Source: Desulfotignum sp. (GTDB taxonomy: Bacteria > Desulfobacterota > Desulfobacteria > Desulfobacterales > Desulfobacteraceae). Taken from it: a stretch of 52,622 nt of DNA. The position numbers and the translations under genes were made by a program. Shown piece after piece: positions 24,047 through 33,477 of this stretch (the first letter of the stretch is position 1; each line of letters starts with the position of its first letter). The stretch lies in NCBI GenBank assembly GCA_021737695.1, contig JAIPDL010000019.1, positions 1-52,622 of the forward strand, given 5' to 3'. Under the pieces are notes generated by a model. That model saw only the letters and a list, made by a program, of their open reading frames with translations. It searched no databases and was not told the DNA's origin.

Positions 24047-25345
24047 ATGTCAGATCCCAGCAAGCGTCCGGCGGATACGGGATCTGCCCGCGTCGGAACA
24101 CAGGAAAACAGGTCGCTGCACCCCAAAAAATCATGGACGATCCTGGTGATCGACGATGAACCCGATGTGCGGGATGTCATGGTCATCAGCCTTGAAGATG
24201 CCGGTTACAGGGCGCTTTCTGCGTCGGACGGTGAGTCCGGTCTTAAGCTGCTGGAAACCCGGGAACCTCAGATTCTCATCACGGACATCAAGATGCCGGG
24301 CATGAGCGGCCTGGAAGTGTTGAAAAAAGCCCACATGATTCGGCCTGAAACCCAGGTGATCGTCACCACGGGATTTGCAGACATCAAAAAAGCGATCACC
24401 GCGTTGCAGTACGATGCGTCCGATTTCATCACCAAACCCGTGGACGACACCACGTTGCACCTGGCCTTGAAACGGGCCATGGAGCGGTATGAAAATCAGA
24501 AGGAACTGGCGGATTATACCCGGCTTCTGGAACAGACCGTCCTGAATCAGGAAAAGATTCTGCACCAGGAAAAAATGATGTCTTTAGGCCGCCTGGCCGC
24601 CAGTATGGTCCATGAGATCAACAATCCGCTGTCCGGGATTCTGAATTATATCACGCTGATGATCCGGCTGGTGGAAAAACCGGGATGGGACGGTGCCGGT
24701 CAAAACCGGTTTAAAGAGTATCTGACCATTATTCACAAGGAAACCCGGCGCTGTGCCGACCTGGTTTCCGGACTCCTGCAGTTTTCCAGAAAATCCAGTC
24801 TTCAATTCGGGCCCGTGGATATCTGCGAGCTGATCGAGTACAGCCGGATGCTGTGCAATCACAGGCTGGAACTGGCCAATATTCTCCTGGAAATTACCTG
24901 TGATCCGACTATTCCCAAGGTGTCGGGCGATATCAATCAATTGCAGCAATGTGTGATCAATCTGATTTTCAATGCCATTGACGCGATTGAAGGAAAGCAT
25001 CCGGCAGCATTGGACAGTATGAAAGAATCGTCTCCCACGGCCCGGCCTCTGGGCCGGATCCGGATCAAGGCAGATATCGAGGATGCGGATCATCAGGTAT
25101 GTATCCGGGTGGAAGATGACGGCAAAGGCATCTTTCCCGGGGACCTGCCCCGCATTTTTGAGCCGTTTTTCACCACAAAACAGGACGGTCACGGTGTGGG
25201 CTTAGGCTTGTCCACGGTGTACGGCATCATCGAACACCACAACGGCATCATTGCCGTGGACAGTGAGCCGGGACAGGGCGCCTGTTTCACCATCCGATTG
25301 CCTGCGTCGGAAGAAACCACAAAAACAAAGGAATTAAATCCATGA
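24047..25345 (+). CDS. Receiver-histidine kinase, first gene of the Hdr operon
   Basis: 432 residues from the ATG at 24047, which follows the strong site AAGGGAGG; an in-frame TTG sits just before it. The receiver (30-150) has IDDEPD, phospho-acceptor Asp80 in LITDIKMPG, and Lys130. The kinase core has His189 in SMVHEINNPL, N-box LIFNAIDAI, DDGKGIF, FEPFFTTK and GVGLGLSTV. It is soluble with no sensor, so it is likely an intermediate in a phosphorelay. It overlaps the giant hdrA gene by 4 bases (ATGA). The receiver of the downstream HdrA is a candidate target (inference). Confidence 0.92.
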   Translation: MSDPSKRPADTGSARVGTQENRSLHPKKSWTILVIDDEPDVRDVMVISLEDAGYRALSASDGESGLKLLETREPQILITDIKMPGMSGLEVLKKAHMIRPETQVIVTTGFADIKKAITALQYDASDFITKPVDDTTLHLALKRAMERYENQKELADYTRLLEQTVLNQEKILHQEKMMSLGRLAASMVHEINNPLSGILNYITLMIRLVEKPGWDGAGQNRFKEYLTIIHKETRRCADLVSGLLQFSRKSSLQFGPVDICELIEYSRMLCNHRLELANILLEITCDPTIPKVSGDINQLQQCVINLIFNAIDAIEGKHPAALDSMKESSPTARPLGRIRIKADIEDADHQVCIRVEDDGKGIFPGDLPRIFEPFFTTKQDGHGVGLGLSTVYGIIEHHNGIIAVDSEPGQGACFTIRLPASEETTKTKELNP

Positions 25346-28300
25346 TACCTGACTATTTGCCGATACGTGTGGGGGTTTACATCTGTCACTGCGGCGTGAA
25401 TATTGCCGGAAAAGTGGATGTGGCGGATGTCAGTGAATGGGCCGGCTCCCTGCCCCATGTGGTCGTTTCCAGGGACTACAAATTCATGTGTTCCGAGCCG
25501 GGCCAGGCCATGATTGAAACAGACATCAAAGAATATGGACTGAACCGGGTGGTGGTGGCCTCCTGCTCCCCAAGGCTGCATGGGAAAACCTTTATGGAAA
25601 CCTGCCGGAGAGCCGGGATCAATCCGTATTATTTTAACATGGCTTCCGTCAGAGAACAGGTGTCCTGGGTGACCAAAGACGGGGACCGGGCCACCCGCAA
25701 GGCCCGGCGCCTGGTGGCGGCGGCCGTGAGCCGGGTGGCCTTTCATCAGCCGCTGACCACGGGCCTGTCCGAGGTGCATCCGGATGTGGCCGTCATCGGC
25801 GGGGGCATTGCCGGGATGCAGGCGGCCATCGATATCGGAAACGCCGGGCTTACGGTGCATCTCATTGAAAAAGACAGTACCATTGGCGGTCACATGCTCC
25901 AGTTTGACAAAACCTTTCCCACCCTGGACTGTGCCGCCTGCATCGGTACGCCCAAGATGGTGGAGGTGGCCCAGAACTCAAATATCGATCTGCACACCTT
26001 CAGCCGGGTGACGGAAGTGACCGGGTTTGTCGGCAATTACACGCTGGATATCACGGAAAAACCCCGGTATGTGAACCCGGATCTGTGCACGGGATGCGGG
26101 GAGTGCGCCACGGTATGTCCGGTGTCCATCCCCAGTGCCTGGGATATGGGCTTGTCGAACCGAAAAGCCATTGGCAGAAGTTTTCCCCAGGCCATTCCCA
26201 TCACGTTTCAGATCGAAAAAAATCAGACCGCCCCGTGTACCCGGACCTGTCCGGCCGGCATCAATGTGCAGGGATATGTGCAGCTGGCAAAACAGGAAAA
26301 ATATGATCAGGCCCTGGCATTGATCATGGAAAAAGCCCCGTTTCCCGGGGTCCTGGGCCGGGTATGCCCCCATCCCTGTGAAACCGCCTGTGCCCGGGGG
26401 GAAACAGACAAACCCGTGGCCATCCGCCTGCTCAAACGGTATGTATCTGACATGGCCGGGCCCGATGCCCGTCAGATTCCCGATATTGTTGATAAACAAG
26501 AAAAAATCGCGGTGATCGGGGCCGGACCGGCCGGACTGACTGCGGCCTATTTTCTGCGCCTCAAAGGATACGGGGTCACGGTGTTTGACGCATCAAGTCA
26601 GGCCGGGGGCATGCTTCGCACCGGGATTCCTGCGTATCGTCTGCCCAGGGATGTGCTGGATCAGGAAATCCAGCACATCCTGGACCATGGCATCGACCTG
26701 AAACTGAATGCCTGCCTGGGAAAAGAGGTGGACCTGCCAGGTCTGAAAGAACAGGGATTTCGGGCCGTGTACCTGGCTACCGGGGCCCATCGGTCCCTGA
26801 AGCTGGGTCTGGAAGAAGAAGACACTCTTTCCGGGGTCATGGATGCAGTCACGTTTCTAAGACAGATCAATTCAGGAGAACAGACTGCCTGTCACGGCAG
26901 CGTCCTGGTGGTGGGCGGCGGCAATGTGGCGATCGATGCGGCCCGGTGCGCCCGGCGGATTCCCGGATGTGAAGTCACCCTGGTCTACCGCCGCACCCGG
27001 GAACAGATGCCGGCCTATGCCGATGAAATTCAAGGGGCCCTTGAGGAGGGCATCACCCTCCTGGAGCTGGCCGGTCCGGTCCGGCTGGAAGAAGATCAGG
27101 GCACACTCACACAGGTGGTGTGCCTGAAAAATGAACTGGGACCGCCGGATGCTTCCGGACGGCGGCGGCCCGTGCCTGTGGAAGGATCGGAATTTGTCCT
27201 GCCCTGTGATACCTTGATCCCGGCCATCGGCCAGTATCCGGATGACCTGGGCATGGATGGACTGCCCGGGATCGAGATCACGGGCCGAAACCGGATCAAG
27301 GTGGATGGCATCACGTTTCAGACCGGGGAACCCGGGGTGTTTGCCGGCGGGGACCTGGTCCTGGGGCCGGCCACCGTGGTCCAGGCCATCGGCCATGGGC
27401 GGACCGCGGCTGACTATATCCATGAATTTATCCAAAATCCGGCCCGGTTTGACAAAGGGGCCGATACGGGCTTGGCAGATACGTCCGCTACCGGACCGGC
27501 AGACACCACTGGAGCTGACTGGCACACGGCTGACAAGGCAGCTTCTTTGTCTGAAAACAGATCCGAAAAAAGGGCTTTGAACGCGTTCACATCCGAGCCC
27601 CCGGGGGCCGTTCCCCGGGCCGAACCGGCCTGGATGGACCCGGATCAACGGATATCCGGGTTTGACGAGGTGGAAGCCTGCCTCACCCCGGATCAGGCCC
27701 TGGCAGAGGCGGGCCGGTGTCTCAACTGCGGGATCTGCTGCGAATGCAAAGCGTGTGTGGCCGCCTGTGAACGGGATGCCATCGACCATGACATGAAAGA
27801 AAAACACTATCAGATCCAGGTGGGCAGCATTATTCTGGCCACGGGGTATGACACCCTGGACCCGACGGCCATGACCCGGTTCGGTTACGGCCGGTACCCC
27901 AATGTGTATACGGCCCTGGAGTTCGAGCGATTAAGCAATGCCACGGGCCCCACGGGCGGACAGATCCTGATGCGGGACCATGACCGGACATTTACACGGC
28001 CTCCCAAATCCGTGGCCATTGTGCATTGTGTGGGGAGCCGGGATGTGAATTTCCATGAATACTGCTCCCGGGTCTGCTGCATGTACGCGTTGAAATACAC
28101 CCACCTGATCAAGGAGAAAGTGGGCCATGACACCCAGGTGTATGATTTTTATATTGATATGCGCTGTTTCGGCAAAGGGTATGAAGAGTTTTACAACCGG
28201 TGCCAGCAGGAAGGGACCGTTTTCATCCGGGGCAAGGTGGCGCAGATCACGCATCAGCCCGGAGTTGACGGGGAAACGGAGAAACTGGTGGCAGTAGCCG

Positions 28301-28836
28301 AAGATACCCTGATGGGAGAGGTGATTGAAGTGCCCGTGGACATGGTGGTGTTGTGTACAGCCATCCAGGCCCGGCATGATGCGGGAGAGATCGGCCATGT
28401 CCTGGGACTCAACCATGGGGCGGACGGATTTTTCCTGGAGGAACATCCCAAACTCGGGCCTGTGAATACGTCCACGGAAGGTGTGTTTTTGAGCGGGTGC
28501 TGCCAGAAACCCATGGACATCCCGGACACCGTGTCCCAGGCATCCGGGGCTGCGGCCAAGTCATTGTCCCTGGCGGCACGGGGCCAGGTGGAGATTTCTC
28601 CCACCGTGGCCAGCATTGATCCGGATATCTGTGCCGGATGTCAATTGTGTCTGGTGCTGTGCCCCTATGGGGCCATTGAATTTGATGAAGACCGGCAGGT
28701 GTCCGTGGTCAATGAAGCCGTGTGCAAAGGATGTGGTTCCTGTTCCGGGGCGTGCCCCAGCGGTGCGGCCGTGAGCCGTCATTTTACCCGAAAACAGATG
28801 TTTGCCGAAATCAGCGGTGTGCTGGCTCAGTTGTGA
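25342..28836 (+). CDS. Giant HdrA with inserted GltD/NfnB-like NAD(P)H oxidoreductase module
   Basis: 1164 residues. Order: HdrA N-terminal region with CHCG at 15-18; FAD site VIGGGIAG (151-158); TLDCAACIGTPKM (194-206); ferredoxin cysteines CTGCGECATVCP (249-260). Then a complete GltD-like module (about 295-700) with CTRTCPAGINVQGY, CPHPCETACARG, its own FAD site VIGAGPAGLT (391-400) and NAD(P)H site VVGGGNVAID (523-532). A proline/threonine-rich linker (705-765) follows, a cysteine cluster (793-809), the HdrA signature CVGSRD...YCSRVCCM, and two C-terminal [4Fe-4S] sites. HdrA carries the bifurcating flavin. The inserted module would let this one use NAD(P)H. Both parts are intact and in frame. 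Confidence 0.93.
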   Translation: MIPDYLPIRVGVYICHCGVNIAGKVDVADVSEWAGSLPHVVVSRDYKFMCSEPGQAMIETDIKEYGLNRVVVASCSPRLHGKTFMETCRRAGINPYYFNMASVREQVSWVTKDGDRATRKARRLVAAAVSRVAFHQPLTTGLSEVHPDVAVIGGGIAGMQAAIDIGNAGLTVHLIEKDSTIGGHMLQFDKTFPTLDCAACIGTPKMVEVAQNSNIDLHTFSRVTEVTGFVGNYTLDITEKPRYVNPDLCTGCGECATVCPVSIPSAWDMGLSNRKAIGRSFPQAIPITFQIEKNQTAPCTRTCPAGINVQGYVQLAKQEKYDQALALIMEKAPFPGVLGRVCPHPCETACARGETDKPVAIRLLKRYVSDMAGPDARQIPDIVDKQEKIAVIGAGPAGLTAAYFLRLKGYGVTVFDASSQAGGMLRTGIPAYRLPRDVLDQEIQHILDHGIDLKLNACLGKEVDLPGLKEQGFRAVYLATGAHRSLKLGLEEEDTLSGVMDAVTFLRQINSGEQTACHGSVLVVGGGNVAIDAARCARRIPGCEVTLVYRRTREQMPAYADEIQGALEEGITLLELAGPVRLEEDQGTLTQVVCLKNELGPPDASGRRRPVPVEGSEFVLPCDTLIPAIGQYPDDLGMDGLPGIEITGRNRIKVDGITFQTGEPGVFAGGDLVLGPATVVQAIGHGRTAADYIHEFIQNPARFDKGADTGLADTSATGPADTTGADWHTADKAASLSENRSEKRALNAFTSEPPGAVPRAEPAWMDPDQRISGFDEVEACLTPDQALAEAGRCLNCGICCECKACVAACERDAIDHDMKEKHYQIQVGSIILATGYDTLDPTAMTRFGYGRYPNVYTALEFERLSNATGPTGGQILMRDHDRTFTRPPKSVAIVHCVGSRDVNFHEYCSRVCCMYALKYTHLIKEKVGHDTQVYDFYIDMRCFGKGYEEFYNRCQQEGTVFIRGKVAQITHQPGVDGETEKLVAVAEDTLMGEVIEVPVDMVVLCTAIQARHDAGEIGHVLGLNHGADGFFLEEHPKLGPVNTSTEGVFLSGCCQKPMDIPDTVSQASGAAAKSLSLAARGQVEISPTVASIDPDICAGCQLCLVLCPYGAIEFDEDRQVSVVNEAVCKGCGSCSGACPSGAAVSRHFTRKQMFAEISGVLAQL

Positions 28837-28915
28837 ATCTGCCGGTATTCTTGCCAACGACCATTATAGACTGTTTGATTATTTGATTGTTTGACCTTTT
28901 CTACAGGAGGACCCC

Positions 28916-29398
28916 ATGACCCAGACCGTGATGGAACCATCACAGGCAACCCCCTCTAAAATCCCGTCTCTGACCGGAGAGGCATTCGAACCCGTGCTCA
29001 TTGCATTTGTGTGCAACTGGTGCACCTACACGGCCGCAGACCTGGCCGGCACCTCCCGCCTGTCCTATCCGGACAATGTCAGACTGGTGCGGGTCATGTG
29101 TACGGGCATGGTGGATCCCCAGTACGTGATCAAGGCGTTTCTGGAAGGGGCCGATGCCGTGCTGGTGTCCGGTTGTCACCCCGGAGACTGCCACTATATC
29201 AATGGGAATTATAAAGCCCGGCGCAGGATCCTGTTGCTGAAACAGATTCTGCCCCGGTTCGGCATTGACGCGAAAAGGCTTCGGCTGACCTGGATCGGGG
29301 CCAGCGACGGGATCGAATTTGCCCAGACCATGACAAGGTTTGTGAAAGATATCAAAGAGATAGGGCCGTGTCAGGCCCGGCAGCAACCGGTCATCTGA
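28916..29398 (+). CDS. mvhD: MvhD-type iron-sulfur subunit
   Basis: 160 residues. The MvhD/FlpD pattern is clear: FVCNWCTY (C33, C36), RVMCTGMVDPQ (C62) and SGCHPGDCHY (C87, C92), which bind a [2Fe-2S] cluster. In methanogens MvhD passes electrons from hydrogenase or formate dehydrogenase to HdrA; in sulfate reducers it links HdrA to NADH or formate modules. Strong AGGAGG site. It lies 79 bases after hdrA; that gap contains only AT-rich imperfect TTTGATT repeats and no terminator. Confidence 0.93.
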   Translation: MTQTVMEPSQATPSKIPSLTGEAFEPVLIAFVCNWCTYTAADLAGTSRLSYPDNVRLVRVMCTGMVDPQYVIKAFLEGADAVLVSGCHPGDCHYINGNYKARRRILLLKQILPRFGIDAKRLRLTWIGASDGIEFAQTMTRFVKDIKEIGPCQARQQPVI

Positions 29399-29436
29399 AC
29401 ACCAGGCACCCATTGTCCAATACCACAGGAGAAATT

Positions 29437-30597
29437 ATGATTGCATCCATTCAAACCAAAAACCAGTCCATCACCCGGACCCTTCAGGATTTTTTTGCCG
29501 ACCTGCTTAAAACCGGGGCCGTGGATGCCGTGCTGGTGCCGTCCCGGATTTCAGAATCCTTGTATGTCAAACCCTGCCTGATCACTTCTGCCGATCAGAT
29601 GGACCCGACCGTGCCTTTGGGGCCGGGCTTTTTTGTCAATGCCGGCCCCATGGTGTCCCGGCTGACCCGGACAAAGGCCGGTGCCACCATCGGGGTGTGG
29701 CTTCGTCCCTGTGAAGTCCGGGCCTTTGTGGAACTGACCAAACTCAGACAGGGGGGCAGAGAAGAGGTGGTCATTCTGAGCATGGACTGCCCCATGGCCC
29801 TGTCCCGCAAAGACTATGAAGACTGGGCCGCCCAGGGGGATGAGGGGCTCGGAGACGTGGATACATGGATTCACACCGTATATCAGAAACCCGTGACACA
29901 GGTGGATGCATGGCCCGTGGCCCGGGCATGTCAAGTGTGCGAAAGCCCATATCCCGTGAACGCGGATGTGTCTGTGATGCTTTATGGCGCAGACCTGGAC
30001 AAAGAGATTCCGGTGCGGGCCGATACGGAAAAAGGAGAAAAACTGCTGGCCGCCCTGGACCTGACAGACGGGGGTCAGGAACCGGAGCCGCGCAACGCCC
30101 TGCTGGCGAATCTGACGGCGGACCGCACGGCGGCATTTCAGGCCCTGGACGAGGAAATGCGCGTCCGGACCGGCAGCATTGATGCGTTGAACCGGTTTTT
30201 CAGCGCCTGCGTCAACTGCCACAACTGCCGGAGCGTGTGCCCGGCCTGTTACTGCAAGGAATGCGTGTTCAACACGGATGCAGTGGCATACGCCCCGACC
30301 CAGTACCTTTCCTGGGCCGATAAATGGGGTCAGGTTCCGATGCCCAATGATACCGTGTTTTTTCACCTGACCCGCCTGGCCCATATCGGGTGCACCTGTG
30401 TGGGGTGCGGCCAGTGTACCCTGGCCTGTCCCAGTCAGATTCCCGTGGCAGACCTGTTCATCAGTGTCACCCGGAACGTTCGGAATGCCTTTGACTATGT
30501 ACCGGGCAGGGATGATGCGGAACCGCTGCCCCTGTCAGTGTTTCAGGAATCGGAATTCACCGATATCGTGGGGATGGGAAACAAGGAGGTCACATGA
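29437..30597 (+). CDS. FrhB/FdhB-like iron-sulfur flavoprotein
   Basis: 386 residues from the ATG at 29437, after CAGGAGA; the open frame extends upstream into mvhD and is ignored. The N-terminal and middle parts (about 1-250) resemble the F420-type beta subunit family, with WLRPCEVRAFVELTKLRQG typical of it. The C-terminal third has two iron-sulfur motifs: a cluster of cysteines from CVNCHNC to CYCKEC (about 258-277) and CTCVGCGQCTLACPSQIP (about 319-336). Such FdhB-like proteins connect HdrA complexes to formate or another donor. No catalytic formate dehydrogenase subunit is encoded here. It overlaps the next gene by 4 bases. Confidence 0.85.
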   Translation: MIASIQTKNQSITRTLQDFFADLLKTGAVDAVLVPSRISESLYVKPCLITSADQMDPTVPLGPGFFVNAGPMVSRLTRTKAGATIGVWLRPCEVRAFVELTKLRQGGREEVVILSMDCPMALSRKDYEDWAAQGDEGLGDVDTWIHTVYQKPVTQVDAWPVARACQVCESPYPVNADVSVMLYGADLDKEIPVRADTEKGEKLLAALDLTDGGQEPEPRNALLANLTADRTAAFQALDEEMRVRTGSIDALNRFFSACVNCHNCRSVCPACYCKECVFNTDAVAYAPTQYLSWADKWGQVPMPNDTVFFHLTRLAHIGCTCVGCGQCTLACPSQIPVADLFISVTRNVRNAFDYVPGRDDAEPLPLSVFQESEFTDIVGMGNKEVT

Positions 30598-33467
30598 CAG
30601 ATCAAATCGGCAGAACCCTGGTGATCGGCGGCGGTATTTCAGGGATCCGGGCATCCCTGGATCTGGCCCAGTCAGGTTTTCAGGTCCTGTTGCTGGAACA
30701 ATCGGACCGGGTGGGGGGACTCTTGTCCCAGCTGGACACCCAGTTTCCCACCTCCACCTGTGGCATGTGCCGGATGCTGCCCATGATGGACCGGGATCAT
30801 GGGGACCCCCAGTGCCTGCGCCGGGGGCTTGCCCATGACAACATCGAGATCTGTGTGTCCACGGACCTGATCTCCCTGACAGGGGAGCCGGGTAATTTTA
30901 CGGTGTCTTTCATCGATCAAACGGATGGGGGCCGGCAGGAATGTCCCGTGCTGGTGGTGGATGATGAAAAAATCGTCAGAGATTCCATGAAAGAATGGCT
31001 CATGGAAGAAGGGTATCCCGTTCAGACGGCAGCGTCAGCTGCCAAGGCCCTGGAACTTCTGGAAACAGGGGATTTCAAGGCAATGCTCACGGATATCAAA
31101 ATGCCGGGTATGGACGGGGTGACCCTGTTGACCCGGGCCAGAGAGATCCAGCCGGACCTGGCCGTGGTGATGATGACTGCGTATGCGGCAGTGGACACGG
31201 CCGTGGAAGCCATGAAACAGGGGGCGCTTGATTATCTGGTCAAACCCTTTGATCCGGATGCAGTGCTTTTGATGGTGGACCGCATCTACAAAGATGCCGT
31301 GGCCAAAAATGCCCGGACCGATACGGTGGATGCCGTGATACTGGCAACGGGGGCCACTTTTTTTCACCCGGACCAGGGTATCAACGCGTATGGATACGGC
31401 CGGATTCCCGGCGTGGTCACGAACCTGGAATTTGAACGCATGCTCAGCCATGCCGGCCCGGGGGGCATGGATTTGACGCATCCTGTCACGGGCCGGCCCG
31501 TGACCCGGATCGCCTGGTTTCAATGTGTGGGGTCCAGAGATATCCAGACCGGTACCCCGTTTTGTTCTTCCACCTGCTGCATGATTGCCGTCAAGCAGAG
31601 CCTGCTGGCGAAAACCATGTACCCCCAGGTGACTGAGGCCTGTGTGTTTTATATGGATCTGCGCACATGGGGCAAGGCATCGGATGCATATGCCCGGCAG
31701 GCGGAAACAGCGGGGGTCCGGTTTGTTCGGGCCCGGGTCCATTCACTGGCCCCGGGCTCAAAAGAAACGGACGGGGCCATTCCTGTGGTGTGGATGGACC
31801 CGTCCGGAGAACGGAACCAATCTTTGTTCGATCTGGTGGTCCTGGCCCCGGGACAGCATCCGGATGCGTTTTTGACGGGGTTTGTCAAAGACCAGGAACT
31901 GGCTGCGGATGACTGGGGATTTGTCCGGCCGGAACCTTTTTTACCCGCACACACCAGCCGGCCGGGGATTTTTGCCTGCGGCAGTGCCACGGGCCCCAAA
32001 GACATTCACGATTCCGTGACCGGGGCCACGGCGGCGGCCCTGTCCGCCATGCAGGTGATGGCCGGGGCCGGCCGGCATCTGGTTCAGAATTCAGAACCAG
32101 CGGAGTCACCGGACCAGCAGGCGGCCGGCATATCTCTTTTCCCCGGAGCCCTGGTCATCGGCGGAGGAATCGCCGGCATGACCGCAGCGTTGGCCATTGC
32201 GGATCAGGGGTTTGAGGTGGATCTGGTGGAAAAAACCGATCAGCTCGGGGGGAATCTGGTGTGGCTACAGAACGGCATCCAGGGGGCGGACGATTTTCTG
32301 GAACAGCAGATGGCCGCGGTCCAGGCCCATGACCGGATCCGGGTTCACACCCGCACCTGTGTGGCAGAAACAACGGGCCGCCCCGGTCGATGGGTCACCC
32401 GGCTGACACCGGTTGCGGACGCTGGGAAGATCACGGATGCCCAAATCCTGGAACAGGAGTCTGGCCCATCGCCTGAAGACAGATCGGCCAGACAGTCCGC
32501 CGGAGTCCCGGTCCGGCACGGGGTGGTGGTGCTGGCCGTGGGCGGGGCTGAAGCCGGGTCTGACACGGATGGACTGGATCAGAAATCCGGCATCTATACC
32601 CAGCAGCAGTTTCAGCTCCTCTTGGACGGCAATGACATCGATTCAGGTTCGCCCCTTCAGGTGGCCTTGTTTCAATGCCACGGCAGCCGGGAACCCGGCC
32701 GGGAATACTGTTCCCGGGTCTGCTGCCCCCGGTCTCTGGACCAGGCCCTGCGGTTGAAAACCCTGAATCCGGACACCCGGGTGGTGATTTTCTACCGGGA
32801 CATGATGACCCCGGGCCTGACCGAGGCCGATTATACGGAAGCCAGAAAAAAAGGGGTGGTGTTTGTGCCCTATGAGCCCGGTAACGCGCCAAACCTGGCT
32901 GCGGATGATACCGGGTGCCAAGTGACCTGGACAGACCCGATTTTGGGGCGGGCCATGGAGATGGATGCAGATTACGTGGTGTTGGCCAAAGGCATCCGGT
33001 CCAGCCTGTCCAAGGATCTGGCACGCATGTTCGGGGCCGACGTGGACGGGTCCGGATTCTTTGACCAGGCCGATATCAAGTGGCGGCCCGTGGAAGCCAT
33101 GGATCCCCGGGTCCTGGCCTGCGGCATCTGTCTGGAACCCGGAAGCCTGGCCCTGACGCTGGCCTCGGCCCGGGCCGCCGCAGCCAAGGCTGTATCCCTG
33201 CTGGGCCGGCAGACCTTTTTCCCGGGTCAGGACACTGCCCGGGTCAGGAGTGCCTTCTGCAGCCTGTGTCAGATCTGTATTGACGCGTGTCCGTTCAATG
33301 CCCGGTTCATTGATCCGGAAACCCGCACACTGAAGGTGGATCCTCTGGCCTGTCAGGGCTGCGGCATCTGTGCGGCTGCCTGTCCGTCCGGGGCTGCCGT
33401 GGTGGCGGGCCGGTCCCTGGCACCCATGATGAAAACCATTCATGCCGCGTTAAACACGCCGTTATAA
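30594..33467 (+). CDS. Tandem HdrA with an inserted response-regulator receiver domain
   Basis: 957 residues. The first HdrA unit begins with FAD site VIGGGISG (10-17) and STCGMCRMLP (54-63). At about 118-235 (30945-31299) a complete receiver domain is inserted: VVDDEK (121-126), phospho-acceptor Asp167 in LTDIKMPGMDG (codon 31092-31094), switch Thr195, and Lys217 in VKPFD. All catalytic residues are present. HdrA sequence resumes with VILATGATFFHP and QCVGSRD...STCCM. A second HdrA unit starts near 516 (VIGGGIAGMTAAL) with QCHGSRE...SRVCCP, then two C-terminal [4Fe-4S] motifs, CSLCQICIDACP and CQGCGICAAACP. The receiver occupies the place where HdrA usually holds a ferredoxin insert. Phosphorylation would be expected to change electron transfer (inference). 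Confidence 0.93.
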   Translation: MTDQIGRTLVIGGGISGIRASLDLAQSGFQVLLLEQSDRVGGLLSQLDTQFPTSTCGMCRMLPMMDRDHGDPQCLRRGLAHDNIEICVSTDLISLTGEPGNFTVSFIDQTDGGRQECPVLVVDDEKIVRDSMKEWLMEEGYPVQTAASAAKALELLETGDFKAMLTDIKMPGMDGVTLLTRAREIQPDLAVVMMTAYAAVDTAVEAMKQGALDYLVKPFDPDAVLLMVDRIYKDAVAKNARTDTVDAVILATGATFFHPDQGINAYGYGRIPGVVTNLEFERMLSHAGPGGMDLTHPVTGRPVTRIAWFQCVGSRDIQTGTPFCSSTCCMIAVKQSLLAKTMYPQVTEACVFYMDLRTWGKASDAYARQAETAGVRFVRARVHSLAPGSKETDGAIPVVWMDPSGERNQSLFDLVVLAPGQHPDAFLTGFVKDQELAADDWGFVRPEPFLPAHTSRPGIFACGSATGPKDIHDSVTGATAAALSAMQVMAGAGRHLVQNSEPAESPDQQAAGISLFPGALVIGGGIAGMTAALAIADQGFEVDLVEKTDQLGGNLVWLQNGIQGADDFLEQQMAAVQAHDRIRVHTRTCVAETTGRPGRWVTRLTPVADAGKITDAQILEQESGPSPEDRSARQSAGVPVRHGVVVLAVGGAEAGSDTDGLDQKSGIYTQQQFQLLLDGNDIDSGSPLQVALFQCHGSREPGREYCSRVCCPRSLDQALRLKTLNPDTRVVIFYRDMMTPGLTEADYTEARKKGVVFVPYEPGNAPNLAADDTGCQVTWTDPILGRAMEMDADYVVLAKGIRSSLSKDLARMFGADVDGSGFFDQADIKWRPVEAMDPRVLACGICLEPGSLALTLASARAAAAKAVSLLGRQTFFPGQDTARVRSAFCSLCQICIDACPFNARFIDPETRTLKVDPLACQGCGICAAACPSGAAVVAGRSLAPMMKTIHAALNTPL

Positions 33468-33477
33468 AGGAGTGAGT

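Noticed and set aside
26872..27807. Open frame of 311 codons on the minus strand inside the giant hdrA
   Set aside because: Shadow of a strongly supported coding frame; no known motif and no start signal.
28837..28915. Internal promoter before mvhD
   Set aside because: The gap is AT-rich with TTTGATT repeats but no paired -35 and -10 boxes with proper spacing and no sigma-54 motif.
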